A stretch of DNA of 64,000 bases, taken from Bacillus cytotoxicus. Its GTDB lineage: Bacteria; Bacillota; Bacilli; Bacillales; Bacillaceae_G. Where the stretch lies: NCBI RefSeq assembly GCF_023715645.1, contig NZ_JAMBOP010000017.1, positions 27,633-91,632 of the forward strand, given 5' to 3'. This document shows positions 52,133 to 62,292 of the stretch, in pieces. The first letter of the stretch is position 1, and every line of letters begins with the position of its first letter. The notes beneath the pieces were generated by a model. The model worked only from the letters and a program-made list of their open reading frames with translations. It had not been told where the DNA came from and made no database searches. The position numbers and the translations under genes were made by a program.

Positions 52133-54263
52133 CTCGCTTTTTCTTTAATTTTTCCATTAGGCGAGAGCTAGACTTTATAGATAGCTCACTTTGTACCTTT
52201 CCTTTTGTAGAAAAATCAATTACTTCTGCTTTCTCACTAACAGCCTCTGGTGACAAATCAAACTTTTCTTGCTGTCTATTTAACTGCTTTTCCGTATTTT
52301 TATTTTCTCTAATAGATGCAATTTTTTCTCTTTTGCTAGTAGATGCGTTTAAAGATTGATGTTTCTTGTTCTTTGCCTTTTTAATGATTTCATCCATCTT
52401 TGCATCTGTATTAATCGTTAGTTGTATTTGATTGGAACGTTCGATTTCTTCCAATTCACTTTGTAATTGTTGTTGGAAAATAATTTCTTCTAAGAGGTCG
52501 TTGCGATATTGTTGACTTGGCTCAAGTAAAATACAAGACTCGAAATCCATCCCATTATCATGCGGAATATAAATTTTCTCTACGTTACGTGGATCGTAAA
52601 CTATTTCGATACCCTTATTTCTTAGTTTTAGGTACCATTGCTCTTCGACAGCTTGTTTTGAACCATATAATAGATTTTTAAATTTAATACCAGCTCTAGA
52701 AATGATAGCTTTCCCACGTGGCAAAACATTTAACCTTAGAATATTTCTATCAACAGTTCTTAGTCTTCCTTTACGATTTTGAATCCCCCAGTTCCATAAT
52801 TTGATTGGAGTTGGTACCAAGCCATCTGTAATCATTTCTTTTTCCATTGGGTATTTATCAATAATTTTATGATTATGATGAAGCACCAACGTAATAATTA
52901 TTGCTGTAAATTCTTTAAGACTTAAAGTCGCATCCAATCGATAATCTCTATCTCCACGTTCACGGTATTCTTTTTGAATAGCACCTGGCGCCTTTTGTTT
53001 CACCTTACCATTCAATGTGCGGAATTTACGTTCTACAATTCCTTTTAAATCCCCTCGATAAGCAGTTGTATTTTCAATTCTGATATTTAAATTATTAATT
53101 AAATTTCCAACAGAGTAGCCTTCAAACTCACCTCGATCGGCAATAATGATTGCGGGTAAGTGATATGTAGGCCATTGTTCCTTAAGTATTTCAATCCCAT
53201 ACTTTTTACAAAATTCCACTTTATCAGTGACCATATTATCTAAAGCCATCATCGCTCCAATCCACGATGGGCCTTCTAAACCTACATATAATCCTGTAAC
53301 GATACGAGCATACACATCGATTACAGCGTAAATAACTGGTCTGCCAATGACTTTATTTACATCCAAGGAGCTAACTAAATAAATGTCTGCGATTGTTGCA
53401 TCAATTTGAAAACGAGCTCCAGGACCATTTGTTTCGGATTTTGAATCACTTAAAATTGGTCTATGTTTAGACTCAAATTCCTTTGCGCTCTTACGGAATT
53501 GAATATCTTTTTTCGGATCCTCTAATTTCTTAAACCAATAGTAAAACTGATTATATGAAGGTATTCGACTCGTATCCCAAACGTGGTATTTCATTTCACC
53601 ATTCTCTTTATAGCGGTCTGAGTAAAAATCACGCAAAATAAAATGGTATACGTCTGTTAGTGAATAGTTATTTGTTTTACGATAATACTTGTTAATGGCA
53701 TGCTCAAATTGCAACTTCACTTCATTAGTAATATTGATACCCGTTTGATAATTCCCACTAATATTTATTCTTCGAGGGCGCCCTATTTTGGTATTTGTTA
53801 AAGATTTACTTTTCCCCTTACCGCCAGAATTTGCGTAATCGGGTAACATCGCATTTTTGTTCATACCACGCTGCCAATAACGGCTGAGAAGCTTTTTTAC
53901 CTTCGTTTTCCCAAGTCCACTTTCTTTAACAATCTCCTGAATCTTATTTTCACGACCCTGTTTATTAAGTAGTTCGCTCATATTATGAAGAATATATTTT
54001 TCAACTATATACCAATCTTCTTTACGTTTTTGTATTTGTACTTCTGTTAATTCGTTATCTGGAATAGCTTTTGCATAAGGATCCATAACCACTAGAAGCT
54101 CACCTTGTTTAATGTCCGTCTGTAAAACACTATATAGTTCTTTTTGAGGCATAGCGCTCGTCGTATCAATATTAACGATATACACATACGATTCCTCAAT
54201 GTCGATTACACGTATCCTCTTAGAATCCGTTACATATTGAAGCACTTGATTAATATAAATCAT
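52107..54263 (-). CDS. tnsB: TnsB-like DDE transposase
   Basis: 718 residues. Helix-turn-helix region KIQEIVKESGLGKTKVKKLLSRYWQRG (about 105-131). The RNase H-like core has Asp in RFQIDATIADIYLV, Asp in IIADRGEFEG and Glu in RGDLKGIVERKF. The C-terminal tail is Lys/Gln-rich. It binds the end repeats and joins 3' ends to target DNA. The ATG overlaps the tnsA stop (ATGA). Confidence 0.92.
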   Translation of the reverse strand: MIYINQVLQYVTDSKRIRVIDIEESYVYIVNIDTTSAMPQKELYSVLQTDIKQGELLVVMDPYAKAIPDNELTEVQIQKRKEDWYIVEKYILHNMSELLNKQGRENKIQEIVKESGLGKTKVKKLLSRYWQRGMNKNAMLPDYANSGGKGKSKSLTNTKIGRPRRINISGNYQTGINITNEVKLQFEHAINKYYRKTNNYSLTDVYHFILRDFYSDRYKENGEMKYHVWDTSRIPSYNQFYYWFKKLEDPKKDIQFRKSAKEFESKHRPILSDSKSETNGPGARFQIDATIADIYLVSSLDVNKVIGRPVIYAVIDVYARIVTGLYVGLEGPSWIGAMMALDNMVTDKVEFCKKYGIEILKEQWPTYHLPAIIIADRGEFEGYSVGNLINNLNIRIENTTAYRGDLKGIVERKFRTLNGKVKQKAPGAIQKEYRERGDRDYRLDATLSLKEFTAIIITLVLHHNHKIIDKYPMEKEMITDGLVPTPIKLWNWGIQNRKGRLRTVDRNILRLNVLPRGKAIISRAGIKFKNLLYGSKQAVEEQWYLKLRNKGIEIVYDPRNVEKIYIPHDNGMDFESCILLEPSQQYRNDLLEEIIFQQQLQSELEEIERSNQIQLTINTDAKMDEIIKKAKNKKHQSLNASTSKREKIASIRENKNTEKQLNRQQEKFDLSPEAVSEKAEVIDFSTKGKVQSELSIKSSSRLMEKLKKKRDEKFGKDE

Positions 54264-55099
54264 CCGTTTTTCACCTTCTTCAACTTGCTTTCATCAATCG
54301 ACTTAATCTCAATAGCCCCCTCTAAATTTATTGGTTTAAGCATATCTATCACAATAATTTTCTGAGCAAGCAAATGATAAAAAAGGGTCACACCACTCCC
54401 AAAAGGCAGATGTGTCCCTGAATCAAATTCACTTGTAATAATACGAACACTGCATGAATCGTTTAGCAATCTTTGCATCAACGATAAAGATAAATCCTCG
54501 ATGAGCTGCGAACTCATTTTTTGAAATACATCGTAATCTTGAATATTGTAATAGTCATGAATATAGCTAATATTCCGTGCCATTACTTTATGAATCTCTT
54601 CCTCTGTAACAATGCCCCAATCAACGTCTCTCCTCTGCCAATACTCTCGTTCAATCTCGAACTTTTCCAGTACACGTTCCTTTAATAATTCATCCTTCAT
54701 TTTAATTGTACGAGCCACTTCAAATACACCTTGTCCTTTATCTACTGTTAATAAAAAATCCGTTGTCATCACAATTGGTTCACCAGTTTTAGGATCAGTA
54801 GAATGCTTAATACCTAACTCATCTGCAATGACAATTGTTTCTTCCAACGGTAGTAAAGGAAATTGCTCACGAATATCAAAAACAAAATCAGAATGTTCAG
54901 TTAAATAAAAGTAGTTTCGTTCTAAATCCGATAAAAATTCATGTTTCCTACTCGTTTTTATTCCTTTTAAACGAGTTGAACGACCTAGAGAGGATACATC
55001 TTGAATTTTCAGCCACGGTTTATAATTTATACCGATACCTGAACCACGACCTTCTTTTATCCACTTTTCAATTTCAGATGTTCTTTTTCTTTTAGACAT
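54260..55099 (-). CDS. tnsA: TnsA-like endonuclease
   Basis: 279 residues. N-terminal restriction-endonuclease-like fold with NYFYLTEHSDFVFDIREQFPL, PIVMTTDFLLTV (catalytic Asp) and VARTIKMK (catalytic Lys), then a winged helix (LEKFEIEREYWQRRDVDWGIVTEEEI). It cuts the 5' ends so that Tn7-type elements move by cut-and-paste. First gene of the operon; its ribosome-binding site lies inside a 14-bp hairpin. A decayed relative lies at 37131-37517. Confidence 0.9.
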   Translation of the reverse strand: MSKRKRTSEIEKWIKEGRGSGIGINYKPWLKIQDVSSLGRSTRLKGIKTSRKHEFLSDLERNYFYLTEHSDFVFDIREQFPLLPLEETIVIADELGIKHSTDPKTGEPIVMTTDFLLTVDKGQGVFEVARTIKMKDELLKERVLEKFEIEREYWQRRDVDWGIVTEEEIHKVMARNISYIHDYYNIQDYDVFQKMSSQLIEDLSLSLMQRLLNDSCSVRIITSEFDSGTHLPFGSGVTLFYHLLAQKIIVIDMLKPINLEGAIEIKSIDESKLKKVKNG

Positions 55100-55104
55100 A
55101 AAAA

Positions 55105-55136
55105 CACCCCTTTAGATAATCATATCTAAAGGGGTG
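55105..55136 (-). promoter_or_regulatory. Hairpin covering the tnsA ribosome-binding site
   Basis: Perfect 14-bp stem CACCCCTTTAGATA / TATCTAAAGGGGTG with a 4-nt loop; the 3' arm (AAAGGGGTG) is the Shine-Dalgarno sequence and TTTTTATG follows. Read-through RNA from glmS, which points into tnsA, would fold and hide the start. It could equally act as a terminator. Conserved at the older tnsA relic. Confidence 0.75.
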
Positions 55137-55140
55137 AAGC

Positions 55141-55225
55141 ATCGCAACTTTTTTTAAAACGTCGCGACTTTATTCAAAACATCGCATCTTTTTTATAAAC
55201 ATCGCGACTTTATTTCAAATCTACA
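55141..55225. repeat. Right end of the Tn7-like transposon (four tandem 20-bp sites)
   Basis: ATCGCAACTTTTTTTAAAAC, GTCGCGACTTTATTCAAAAC, ATCGCATCTTTTTTATAAAC and ATCGCGACTTTATTTCAAAT follow each other exactly every 20 bp (55141-55220), then CTACA at the terminus. These are the TnsB-binding sites and also contain the tns promoter region. Confidence 0.9.
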
Positions 55226-55249
55226 TCCACAACCAAATCTACAAATCTC
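55226..55249. other. attTn7 junction (target duplication and glmS-proximal flank)
   Basis: TCCAC (55226-55230) is the 5-bp target duplication, repeated at 40341-40345 and, with a preceding A, at 37577-37582. The 19 bp to the glmS stop are the undisturbed attachment flank. Confidence 0.85.
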
Positions 55250-57052
55250 TTACTCAACCGTCACCGACTTAGCCAAGTTACGCGGTTTATCAACGTCACA
55301 CTCACGGTGAAGCGCTGCATAGTATGAGATTAACTGTAATGGAATGACTACTGCAAGCGGTGCTAGTGCTTCGTGTACAGCTGGTACGATGAAGCGGTCG
55401 CCTTCCATTTCTAAGCCTTTCATTGCGATGATGCAAGGGTTTGCTCCGCGTGCTGCTACTTCTTTTACGTTACCGCGAATTCCAAGGTTTACGTGCTCTT
55501 GCGTAGCAATTGCAATAACTGGTGTACCTTGCTCGATTAACGCGATTGTACCGTGTTTTAACTCTCCTCCAGCAAAGCCTTCTGCTTGGATGTAAGAGAT
55601 CTCTTTTAGCTTCAGTGCACCTTCTAGACCAACGAAGAAGTCAACGCTGCGACCAATGAAGAAACAGTTGCGTGTTGTTGCTAAGTATTCTTTTGCAATT
55701 GCATCCATTTCATCTTTTTGGTTGCAAAGTACTTCCATTGCATTTGCAACAAGACCTAGTTCTTTGATTAAATCAAAGCCAAGTGCTAAACCTTTTGCTT
55801 TTGCAATGTCAGCTGCTAAGATTGCAAGTACTGCAAGCTGTGCTGTATATGCTTTCGTAGAAGCTACAGCGATTTCCGGGCCAGCATATAATGGCAATGT
55901 ATAATTCGCTTCACGAGATAGTGTAGAGCCTGGTCCGTTTGTAATTGTTAATGCTTTATGTCCCATTTCATTTGTTTGTACAAGTACTGCGCGGCTATCT
56001 GCAGTTTCACCACTTTGTGAAATGTAAATAAAGAATGGTTTTTCTGTTAATAATGGCATGTTGTAAGAGAATTCACTTGCTACATGTACTTCTACTGGTA
56101 CTTTTGCAAAAGTTTCAATGAATTGTTTTCCAACAAGACCTGCATGATAACTTGTTCCGCATGCGATAATATACACACGATCGCTAGCTAAAATTGCATC
56201 GCGAATTTCTGCATCAAGTTCAATTCCGCCATCTTCATTTTGATACTTTTGAATAATATTACGAATAACAAGTGGTTGCTCATCAATTTCTTTTAGCATG
56301 AAATGAGGATATGTTCCTTTTTCAATGTCACTTGCATCTAATTCTGCTGTAAATGGTGCACGATCAATCGTTTCACCTTGTAAATTTTGAATTGTAATCT
56401 TTTCTTTTGTTACAAGCACCATTTCTTTATCCATTAATTCGATAAATTGATCTGTAACTTGTAGCATTGCCATTGCATCACTTGCAACAACATTAAAGTT
56501 ATCTCCAGTACCCACTAATAGTGGACTTTTGTTTTTAGCAACATAAATCATGTCTGGGTTTTCTGCATCAAGTAATGCTAATGCATATGAACCGTGTAAT
56601 AGTGTTAATGTTTTACGGAATGCTTCTTGTACCGTCAAACCAGTTTTCACTTGTTTTTCTACAAGCTGAACGATTACTTCTGTATCTGTTTCACTTACAA
56701 AGTTTACATCTTGAAGATATTCATTCTTTAATAACTCGTAGTTTTCAATTACACCGTTATGCACAAGGGTAAAGCGCTCTGTAGTGCTTTGGTGCGGATG
56801 TGCGTTCACCTGACTTGGAACGCCATGAGTTGCCCAACGTGTATGACCGATTCCCACGTTAGCTGCTACATTTTCATCCACGATTTCACGAAGTTTTGCA
56901 ATGCGGCCTTTTTCTTTAAATACAACAACACCGTTTGCTGCCTGCACTGCAATACCAGCTGAATCGTATCCGCGGTATTCAAGCTTCTCTAACCCTTTTA
57001 ATAAAATTTCCTTTGCATCTTGTTCCCCAATAAATCCTACGATTCCACACAT
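55250..57052 (-). CDS. glmS: Glutamine--fructose-6-phosphate aminotransferase
   Basis: 600 residues. N-terminal glutaminase with nucleophile Cys2 ([11 protein letters not shown]), RWATHGVP and HNGVIENY; two SIS isomerase domains ([28 protein letters not shown]) and the C-terminal [13 protein letters not shown]. It makes glucosamine-6-phosphate, the first step of amino-sugar and wall synthesis. Expression is controlled by the glmS ribozyme upstream. The 3' end is the attTn7 recognition site. Confidence 0.97.
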   Translation of the reverse strand: MCGIVGFIGEQDAKEILLKGLEKLEYRGYDSAGIAVQAANGVVVFKEKGRIAKLREIVDENVAANVGIGHTRWATHGVPSQVNAHPHQSTTERFTLVHNGVIENYELLKNEYLQDVNFVSETDTEVIVQLVEKQVKTGLTVQEAFRKTLTLLHGSYALALLDAENPDMIYVAKNKSPLLVGTGDNFNVVASDAMAMLQVTDQFIELMDKEMVLVTKEKITIQNLQGETIDRAPFTAELDASDIEKGTYPHFMLKEIDEQPLVIRNIIQKYQNEDGGIELDAEIRDAILASDRVYIIACGTSYHAGLVGKQFIETFAKVPVEVHVASEFSYNMPLLTEKPFFIYISQSGETADSRAVLVQTNEMGHKALTITNGPGSTLSREANYTLPLYAGPEIAVASTKAYTAQLAVLAILAADIAKAKGLALGFDLIKELGLVANAMEVLCNQKDEMDAIAKEYLATTRNCFFIGRSVDFFVGLEGALKLKEISYIQAEGFAGGELKHGTIALIEQGTPVIAIATQEHVNLGIRGNVKEVAARGANPCIIAMKGLEMEGDRFIVPAVHEALAPLAVVIPLQLISYYAALHRECDVDKPRNLAKSVTVE

Positions 57053-57189
57053 AATTAGTCGCCGTTACAATATGCTTATGCTCTTTCATAAACATATAAC
57101 GACATAGCCCGATCTTATTTTTACACACAAAAAAACGGATTTACATATCGCTAGCTTTGTAAGCTTGTAACGACTTTCACCTTCCTCTC

Positions 57190-57386
57190 ATCTTGGTTTC
57201 AGTCTGTATGCTTCTTACTGCTAGAATAATCCGTTCCTCTTCTCTCATCACACTTTCACCTTTGTTCATTGAGTCACCTCAATGCTTTAAGTAAAAGTTT
57301 TCGGTTGTGATGAACAACCGGGAGCCATCCGCCGAAATCTCGATAAACTCCTCCTCGTCAACTACATCATAGGTAGTTCTGGCGCT
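57190..57386 (-). ncRNA. glmS ribozyme/riboswitch
   Basis: Minus strand: self-cleavage site just before AGCGCCAGAACTACC (57386 down), then the conserved core GACGAGGAGGAGTTTATCGA, TTCGGCGGATGGCTCCCGG, TTGTTCATCACAACCG and AAAGCATTGAGGTGACTC. It is followed by the P3/P4 extension toward GAGAGGAAGGTG. Glucosamine-6-phosphate acts as cofactor for cleavage, which lowers glmS mRNA. The 3' boundary is approximate. Confidence 0.93.
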
Positions 57387-57424
57387 TCTTACAAATCCAT
57401 ATTGCTGAGAAAAAGAACAAAACC

Positions 57425-57453
57425 ATCTTATAACAAATGGAATAAACCGTCAA
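57425..57453 (-). promoter_or_regulatory. glmS promoter
   Basis: Minus strand TTGACG-N17-TAAGAT, a good SigA-type promoter 40 nt upstream of the ribozyme cleavage site. Confidence 0.75.
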
Positions 57454-57487
57454 TGAAATTTTTCCATTGTAGATAACAAGTATATGC

Positions 57488-57516
57488 AAAAGGAGCACAA
57501 AATGTGCTCCTTTTTT
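57488..57516 (-). terminator. glmM operon terminator
   Basis: AAAAGGAGCACA / TGTGCTCCTTTT stem after the glmM stop codon. Confidence 0.88.
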
Positions 57517-57533
57517 ATACTAACATTCGGCTA

Positions 57534-58880
57534 TTATTCAGCTCCAACTTCTGCTTTCACAACTTCTACGATACGACCTACGTATTGGTCGCAAAGATCT
57601 TGTGTTGGCGCCTCTGCCATAACACGAATTAATGGCTCTGTACCAGAAGGACGAACAAGAATACGACCATCTCCATTCATCTCTTCTTCTACAACACGAA
57701 TGATTTCTCTAATTTTTTCATTTTCTAATGCTTGTTTTTTATCTGTTACACGAACATTCACAAGTAATTGAGGGAACTTTTTCATTTCACCTGCAAGCTC
57801 AGATAATGATTTTTTCGTCATTTTCATAATGTTTACAAGTTGAAGTGCACTTAACATGCCATCCCCAGTTGTAATGTAATCTAAGAAGATAATATGACCA
57901 GACTGTTCCCCACCAAGGTTATAGCCACCACGTTTCATTTCTTCCATTACATAACGGTCACCAACAGCTGTTTGATTACTTGTAATGCCGTTCGCTTCTA
58001 CCGTTTTATAAAAGCCTAAATTACTCATAACCGTTGAAACAACTGTGTTATGTTTTAACTTTCCAGATTCGTTCATATATTTCGCGCAAATGTACATAAT
58101 TTGATCGCCATCTACAACATTTCCTTTTTCATCAACAGCAATTAAACGATCGCCATCTCCGTCAAATGCTAGACCAATATCAGCACCTTTTTCTTTCACA
58201 AACGTAGCTAATACCTCAGGGTGCGTAGAACCTACACCATCATTAATATTCATACCGTTGGGTGATGTTCCCATTGTTGAAATGTCAGCTTCTAAATCAG
58301 CAAACAAATACGGTGCTAGAGAAGATGTTGCACCGTGTGCACAATCTAACGCAATATGTAAGCCAGAGAAATCTTCATCTACACTTTGTTTAATGTATTG
58401 TAAATACTTTTGTCCGCCTTCAAAATAGTCATTTACTTGCCCTAAAGCTGTACCAACAGGACGTGGAAGTTCATCTACTTCTTTATCTAATAGCGCTTCA
58501 ATTTCTTCTTCTTGCTCATCCGTTAATTTAAAACCATCTGGACCAAAAAACTTAATTCCATTATCTTGTACAGGGTTATGAGACGCAGAAATCATCACAC
58601 CAGCTTGTGCATCTAACGCTTTCGTTAAATAAGCAACCCCAGGAGTAGAAATAACACCAAGACGCATTACTTCTGCCCCAATTGATAATAGTCCAGCTAC
58701 TAAAGCCCCTTCTAACATATGTCCAGACACACGTGTATCACGGCCAATAATAACTTTTGGACGCTCTGTATCTTTAGTTAAGACATAGCCACCAAATCGG
58801 CCAATCTTAAATGCTAATTCCGGCGTTAGTTCCTCATTCGCAACGCCGCGTACACCGTCAGTACCAAAATATTTTCCCAT
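57534..58880 (-). CDS. glmM: Phosphoglucosamine mutase
   Basis: 448 residues. Active-site serine S100 in [14 protein letters not shown], metal-binding DGDGDR and the C-terminal phosphate loop [14 protein letters not shown]. Converts glucosamine-6-phosphate to glucosamine-1-phosphate. Starts 2 bp after cdaR in the conserved cdaA-cdaR-glmM unit, which ties cyclic-di-AMP to wall precursor synthesis. Confidence 0.97.
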   Translation of the reverse strand: MGKYFGTDGVRGVANEELTPELAFKIGRFGGYVLTKDTERPKVIIGRDTRVSGHMLEGALVAGLLSIGAEVMRLGVISTPGVAYLTKALDAQAGVMISASHNPVQDNGIKFFGPDGFKLTDEQEEEIEALLDKEVDELPRPVGTALGQVNDYFEGGQKYLQYIKQSVDEDFSGLHIALDCAHGATSSLAPYLFADLEADISTMGTSPNGMNINDGVGSTHPEVLATFVKEKGADIGLAFDGDGDRLIAVDEKGNVVDGDQIMYICAKYMNESGKLKHNTVVSTVMSNLGFYKTVEANGITSNQTAVGDRYVMEEMKRGGYNLGGEQSGHIIFLDYITTGDGMLSALQLVNIMKMTKKSLSELAGEMKKFPQLLVNVRVTDKKQALENEKIREIIRVVEEEMNGDGRILVRPSGTEPLIRVMAEAPTQDLCDQYVGRIVEVVKAEVGAE

Positions 58881-58882
58881 TA

Positions 58883-60202
58883 CTATTCGCTCCTTTTTTC
58901 TTGCTCATTTCCTTTATTCTTTGGCTGCTCTGGCTGCCCTTGTACTTCATGTCCTGTGTCTTGCTTTTTTGCAAGCTCTACTTTCACATTTTTTTGTTTT
59001 AATTCTAATGTGACATTATTAGGGCCACTAGCTTGAATCGGAACGTCATGTGTTCCTGCATTCATGTTTCCTATATTAATTGATGCTTTAATCTGTTCTG
59101 CGCTTATCTTCTCTACAACACTTGCATCCCCAAAAACATCAACACTGATTTTTCCATTTTGTGGATCGGAAAATTTCATTGTTAACAAATCTGATAACCC
59201 CTTCACCTGTAAAGGAATGTCGGTTATTGTTTTTCGCTGTTGCTGTTGCTTTTGTACTTCAACTGTCACTTTTACTTGGCTAGGTGCTGCTTTTGTAACA
59301 CCTTTAGGCAAAGAAACAGAGGCATCGAAGGTAGTTGACTCTGTAATTTTACTTAAGTCCACTTCGATGCCCTCAAGAGATGTAATATTATCAAGTACGT
59401 CTTTCGAACCATAAATCTCCACTTCACTCGGTTCAACTTTTATACTCTTTACAGTTATACCTTCTTGTAGGTTTCCTGTTTTCGTGACGCCTAGAGAAAC
59501 TGTTTTTTCAGGTGATGAAACTGGTACAGTGACATTGACAGTAGAAGAACCTGTTTTCAAATCTAACTGATTCCCGTCTTTATCATACAATACAATTTTT
59601 GCTTCTTTTGTCACTGTTTTGTTAACACCTTTCAAGTCAACATATGCCCGCACAAGAGCAATTTGTGAAAGTTCCTCTGTTGTACCGGCTACTTCTACAG
59701 TTCCCGGTTTAACAATCGGTTTATCTATAACCGTTCCTTTCTGCACTTGATTCTCATTTAAATATTTCACTTCTACAGGGAAAGATTTTACTTCTTTCTT
59801 TTTAATGGTAACTTGTATTTTCGCTGGTTGAACTTTAAAATGTAAATTATTCGGAACTCCGCTATATTTTAAAGGAATTTCATATGTTCCTGGTGTATAA
59901 CCACGTAAATTAACAAATACCTCAAACTGTCGTTTCACTTTAGCTGCCGCTACAACGTTATTTTGCCCTTCAAGTGTGACGCTGACTTTTTCAGGAATTC
60001 CACTTACAACATACTTATCTTCATCATAATATACAGATACCGGAACTCCAGATATTGTTTCTGTTGTATCTCCTACTGGAAAAGGCGATGGATTAAAATT
60101 ATCTGATACATTTTTATCTATGTTTGTTGACATATAGAGCATAATCGCTAATAATAATGCAATTCCTCTTAAAAACCAATGGTTATCCATTAATTTATCC
60201 AT
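58883..60202 (-). CDS. cdaR: CdaR, YbbR-domain regulator of CdaA
   Basis: 439 residues. One N-terminal transmembrane helix (about 10-26, [16 protein letters not shown]) and four YbbR beta domains outside the membrane (repeated [28 protein letters not shown] and [10 protein letters not shown] elements, each ~85 residues). C-terminal tail is Gln/Lys-rich and low-complexity. Modulates the diadenylate cyclase whose gene it overlaps by 8 bp. Confidence 0.92.
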   Translation of the reverse strand: MDKLMDNHWFLRGIALLLAIMLYMSTNIDKNVSDNFNPSPFPVGDTTETISGVPVSVYYDEDKYVVSGIPEKVSVTLEGQNNVVAAAKVKRQFEVFVNLRGYTPGTYEIPLKYSGVPNNLHFKVQPAKIQVTIKKKEVKSFPVEVKYLNENQVQKGTVIDKPIVKPGTVEVAGTTEELSQIALVRAYVDLKGVNKTVTKEAKIVLYDKDGNQLDLKTGSSTVNVTVPVSSPEKTVSLGVTKTGNLQEGITVKSIKVEPSEVEIYGSKDVLDNITSLEGIEVDLSKITESTTFDASVSLPKGVTKAAPSQVKVTVEVQKQQQQRKTITDIPLQVKGLSDLLTMKFSDPQNGKISVDVFGDASVVEKISAEQIKASINIGNMNAGTHDVPIQASGPNNVTLELKQKNVKVELAKKQDTGHEVQGQPEQPKNKGNEQEKRSE

Positions 60203-61019
60203 GACGTTTTCTCCTCCAATTCCATAAAGATGAAGAAGACTGTTTTACGTTTCCGCCTAATTCTTTCATAAGCAGTTCCTTTAATTGCTCACTTTTCAAA
60301 TCACGATGTAACTCGCCGTTTTTTGTTAAAGAAATGTGTCCTGTTTCCTCTGATACGACGATCGTTAAACTATCTGTTACCTCACTTACGCCCATTGCCG
60401 CACGATGACGTGTTCCCAATTCTTTAGAAATAAACGGGCTTTCTGATAATGGTAAATAACAAGCTGCTGCTCTAATAATATTTCCTTGCATAATTACTGC
60501 CCCATCATGCAGCGGAGTATTTGGTATAAAAATATTAATTAATAACTCTGATGAAATATTTGCATTTAGCGGGATTCCTGTTTCCACATAATCCCCCATA
60601 CCAGTTTCTCTCGCCATTGTAATAAGTGCACCAATACGACGTTTTCCCATATACTCTGTTGCCTTTACAACAGCATTTACAACCGACTCATGCTCATCTT
60701 CCTCTTGATTTCCTCCACGTGAAAATATACTTCCCCGTCCAAGCTGCTCAAGAGCACGTCTTAACTCTGGTTGAAAAATGATAATAATCGCTAAAAATCC
60801 CCAAGTTAACGCTTGATCCATAAGCCATTGCAGCGTATGCAATTCAAAAAAATTACTTAAAATACGAACAATAATGATTACTGTAATTCCTTTTAAAAGC
60901 TGGACAGCTTTTGTACCCCGGATTACAAGAATCAATTTATATATAACAAACCACACAAGGGCGATATCTACTATAGTGCTGAGATATTTAAAAACAACAT
61001 TTATATCTCCAAAAGGCAT
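60195..61019 (-). CDS. cdaA: Membrane diadenylate cyclase
   Basis: 274 residues. Three N-terminal helices (about 12-80) and a DAC domain with the catalytic motifs LHDGAVIM and GTRHRAAMG. Makes cyclic-di-AMP from two ATP and controls potassium and wall homeostasis. First gene of the cdaA-cdaR-glmM operon. Confidence 0.96.
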   Translation of the reverse strand: MPFGDINVVFKYLSTIVDIALVWFVIYKLILVIRGTKAVQLLKGITVIIIVRILSNFFELHTLQWLMDQALTWGFLAIIIIFQPELRRALEQLGRGSIFSRGGNQEEDEHESVVNAVVKATEYMGKRRIGALITMARETGMGDYVETGIPLNANISSELLINIFIPNTPLHDGAVIMQGNIIRAAACYLPLSESPFISKELGTRHRAAMGVSEVTDSLTIVVSEETGHISLTKNGELHRDLKSEQLKELLMKELGGNVKQSSSSLWNWRRKRHG

Positions 61020-61166
61020 TCTGACCCTTCCTCCATCTATATGTAATTTACAACAACAAATTAATTATAACATACATTATAAGAACCACAATTTCAAACC
61101 AGATTTCCAAACCTGACATGCAATTGTTGGATGTCAGACTTTAAAAAAGGATTATGAACATAATTT

Positions 61167-61217
61167 GCTGCTTTTTTTATTTTAAAATAAAAAAAGCAGC
61201 TTTTCAGCTGCTTTTTC
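61167..61217. terminator. Nested terminator hairpins downstream of rocF
   Basis: A perfect 34-bp palindrome (61167-61200, arms GCTGCTTTTTTTATTTT and its complement) shares its right GCAGC arm with a second hairpin GCAGC-TTTTCA-GCTGC followed or preceded by A/T runs (61191-61217). The two stems are mutually exclusive. They lie between the cdaA promoter region and the rocF stop. Confidence 0.8.
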
Positions 61218-61219
61218 AA

Positions 61220-62113
61220 TTATTTCAACTTTTCACCAAATAAAGAGCCCATTAATGCTACAGCCGCAATTGCAGTTTTATTTTTTTCATCTAAAATTGG
61301 ATTCACTTCCACAAATTCAGCAGATGTAATCATACCAGACTCCGCTAACATTTCCATTGCTAAATGACTTTCACGGTACGATAAGCCACCAGCAACCGGT
61401 GTACCTACGCCAGGTGCATCATGGGGATCAAGACCATCTAAATCTAAAGATAAATGTACGCCATCTGTATGTGATAAGTATGCCATTGTTTCTTCCATAA
61501 CTGCTGTCATTCCCATGCGATCAATTTCATGCATAGTGAAAACTTTAATACCTTCTTTACGAATAAACTCTTTCTCTCCATCATCTAAAGAACGAGCACC
61601 GATAATCACTACATTTTCTTTTTTCACTTTCGGATACTCACCGTATAAATTAACAAGTGATGGATGACCATGTCCTAAACTTGCAGCTAATGACATACCA
61701 TGAATGTTCCCAGATGGAGATGTTTCCTCTGTATTTAAATCTCCATGTGCATCGTACCAAATAACACCAAGATTTTTATAATGTTTTGCAATACCAGCAA
61801 GCGTTCCAATCGCAATGCTATGATCGCCACCTAATACAAGTGGAAAGCTTTTCTTCTCAATAATGCTATCAACTTTACTTGCTAGCTCATGACATACTTT
61901 TACAACTTGTTCAAGGTTGCGTAATTTTTCACTTTTATTTATTTGAACTTCTCTTTCAATACATATATCCCCTAAGTCTTCTACGTTATATCCTATATTT
62001 TCAATTCTTTCAACAACTCCAGCATAACGAATCGCACTCGCACCCATATCAACACCACGGCGCATTTGTCCTAAGTCCATTGGTACTCCTACAACTGAAA
62101 TTTCTTTCTTCAT
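61220..62113 (-). CDS. rocF: Arginase
   Basis: 297 residues. Mn-binding motifs GGDHSIAIG, WYDAHGDLNT, and SLDLDGLDPHDAPG, with the C-terminal SAEFVEVNPILDEKNKT. Hydrolyses arginine to ornithine and urea. Single gene with a good GGGGGAATC ribosome-binding site. Confidence 0.96.
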   Translation of the reverse strand: MKKEISVVGVPMDLGQMRRGVDMGASAIRYAGVVERIENIGYNVEDLGDICIEREVQINKSEKLRNLEQVVKVCHELASKVDSIIEKKSFPLVLGGDHSIAIGTLAGIAKHYKNLGVIWYDAHGDLNTEETSPSGNIHGMSLAASLGHGHPSLVNLYGEYPKVKKENVVIIGARSLDDGEKEFIRKEGIKVFTMHEIDRMGMTAVMEETMAYLSHTDGVHLSLDLDGLDPHDAPGVGTPVAGGLSYRESHLAMEMLAESGMITSAEFVEVNPILDEKNKTAIAAVALMGSLFGEKLK

Positions 62114-62257
62114 AGATGATTCCCCCTTTTATGCTTTCACTAAATATTTTAAATCTTTCCTATTATCTGACTCAACTTGACATTTTTTTGTATTTTTATA
62201 CATTTAATACAATACAAAGAAGCAATAAATTAATACTTTCCCACTAAAATATGCATA

Positions 62258-62292
62258 AAAAAAAGCGTCCCTTACGAGTAGAGACGTTTTTG
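62258..62292 (-). terminator. Terminator of the glycerate kinase remnant
   Basis: AACGTCTCTACTCGTAAGGGACGCTT-type stem (AAGCGTCCCTT / AGAGACGTT) with an A/T-run, overlapping the last codons. Confidence 0.75.

Larger units (their letters stand above)
40346..55225. mobile_element. Intact Tn7-like transposon at attTn7 (14.9 kb)
   Basis: Left terminus TGTTGGTTTGGAATAAAGTT at 40346; right terminus, read on the minus strand from 55225, TGTAGATTTGAAATAAAGTC. The two align position by position. TCCAC direct repeats flank it (40341-40345 and 55226-55230), the 5-bp duplication of Tn7. The right duplication ends 19 bp from the glmS stop codon, the classical attTn7 position, with the tnsA end nearest glmS. 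Contents: tnsABCDE and a type I restriction-modification system. Confidence 0.9.

Noticed and set aside
55141-55220. Four 20-bp repeats considered as a CRISPR-like array
   Set aside because: There are no spacers: the repeats are contiguous, diverged from one another and placed at a Tn7-type end. No cas genes are in the window.
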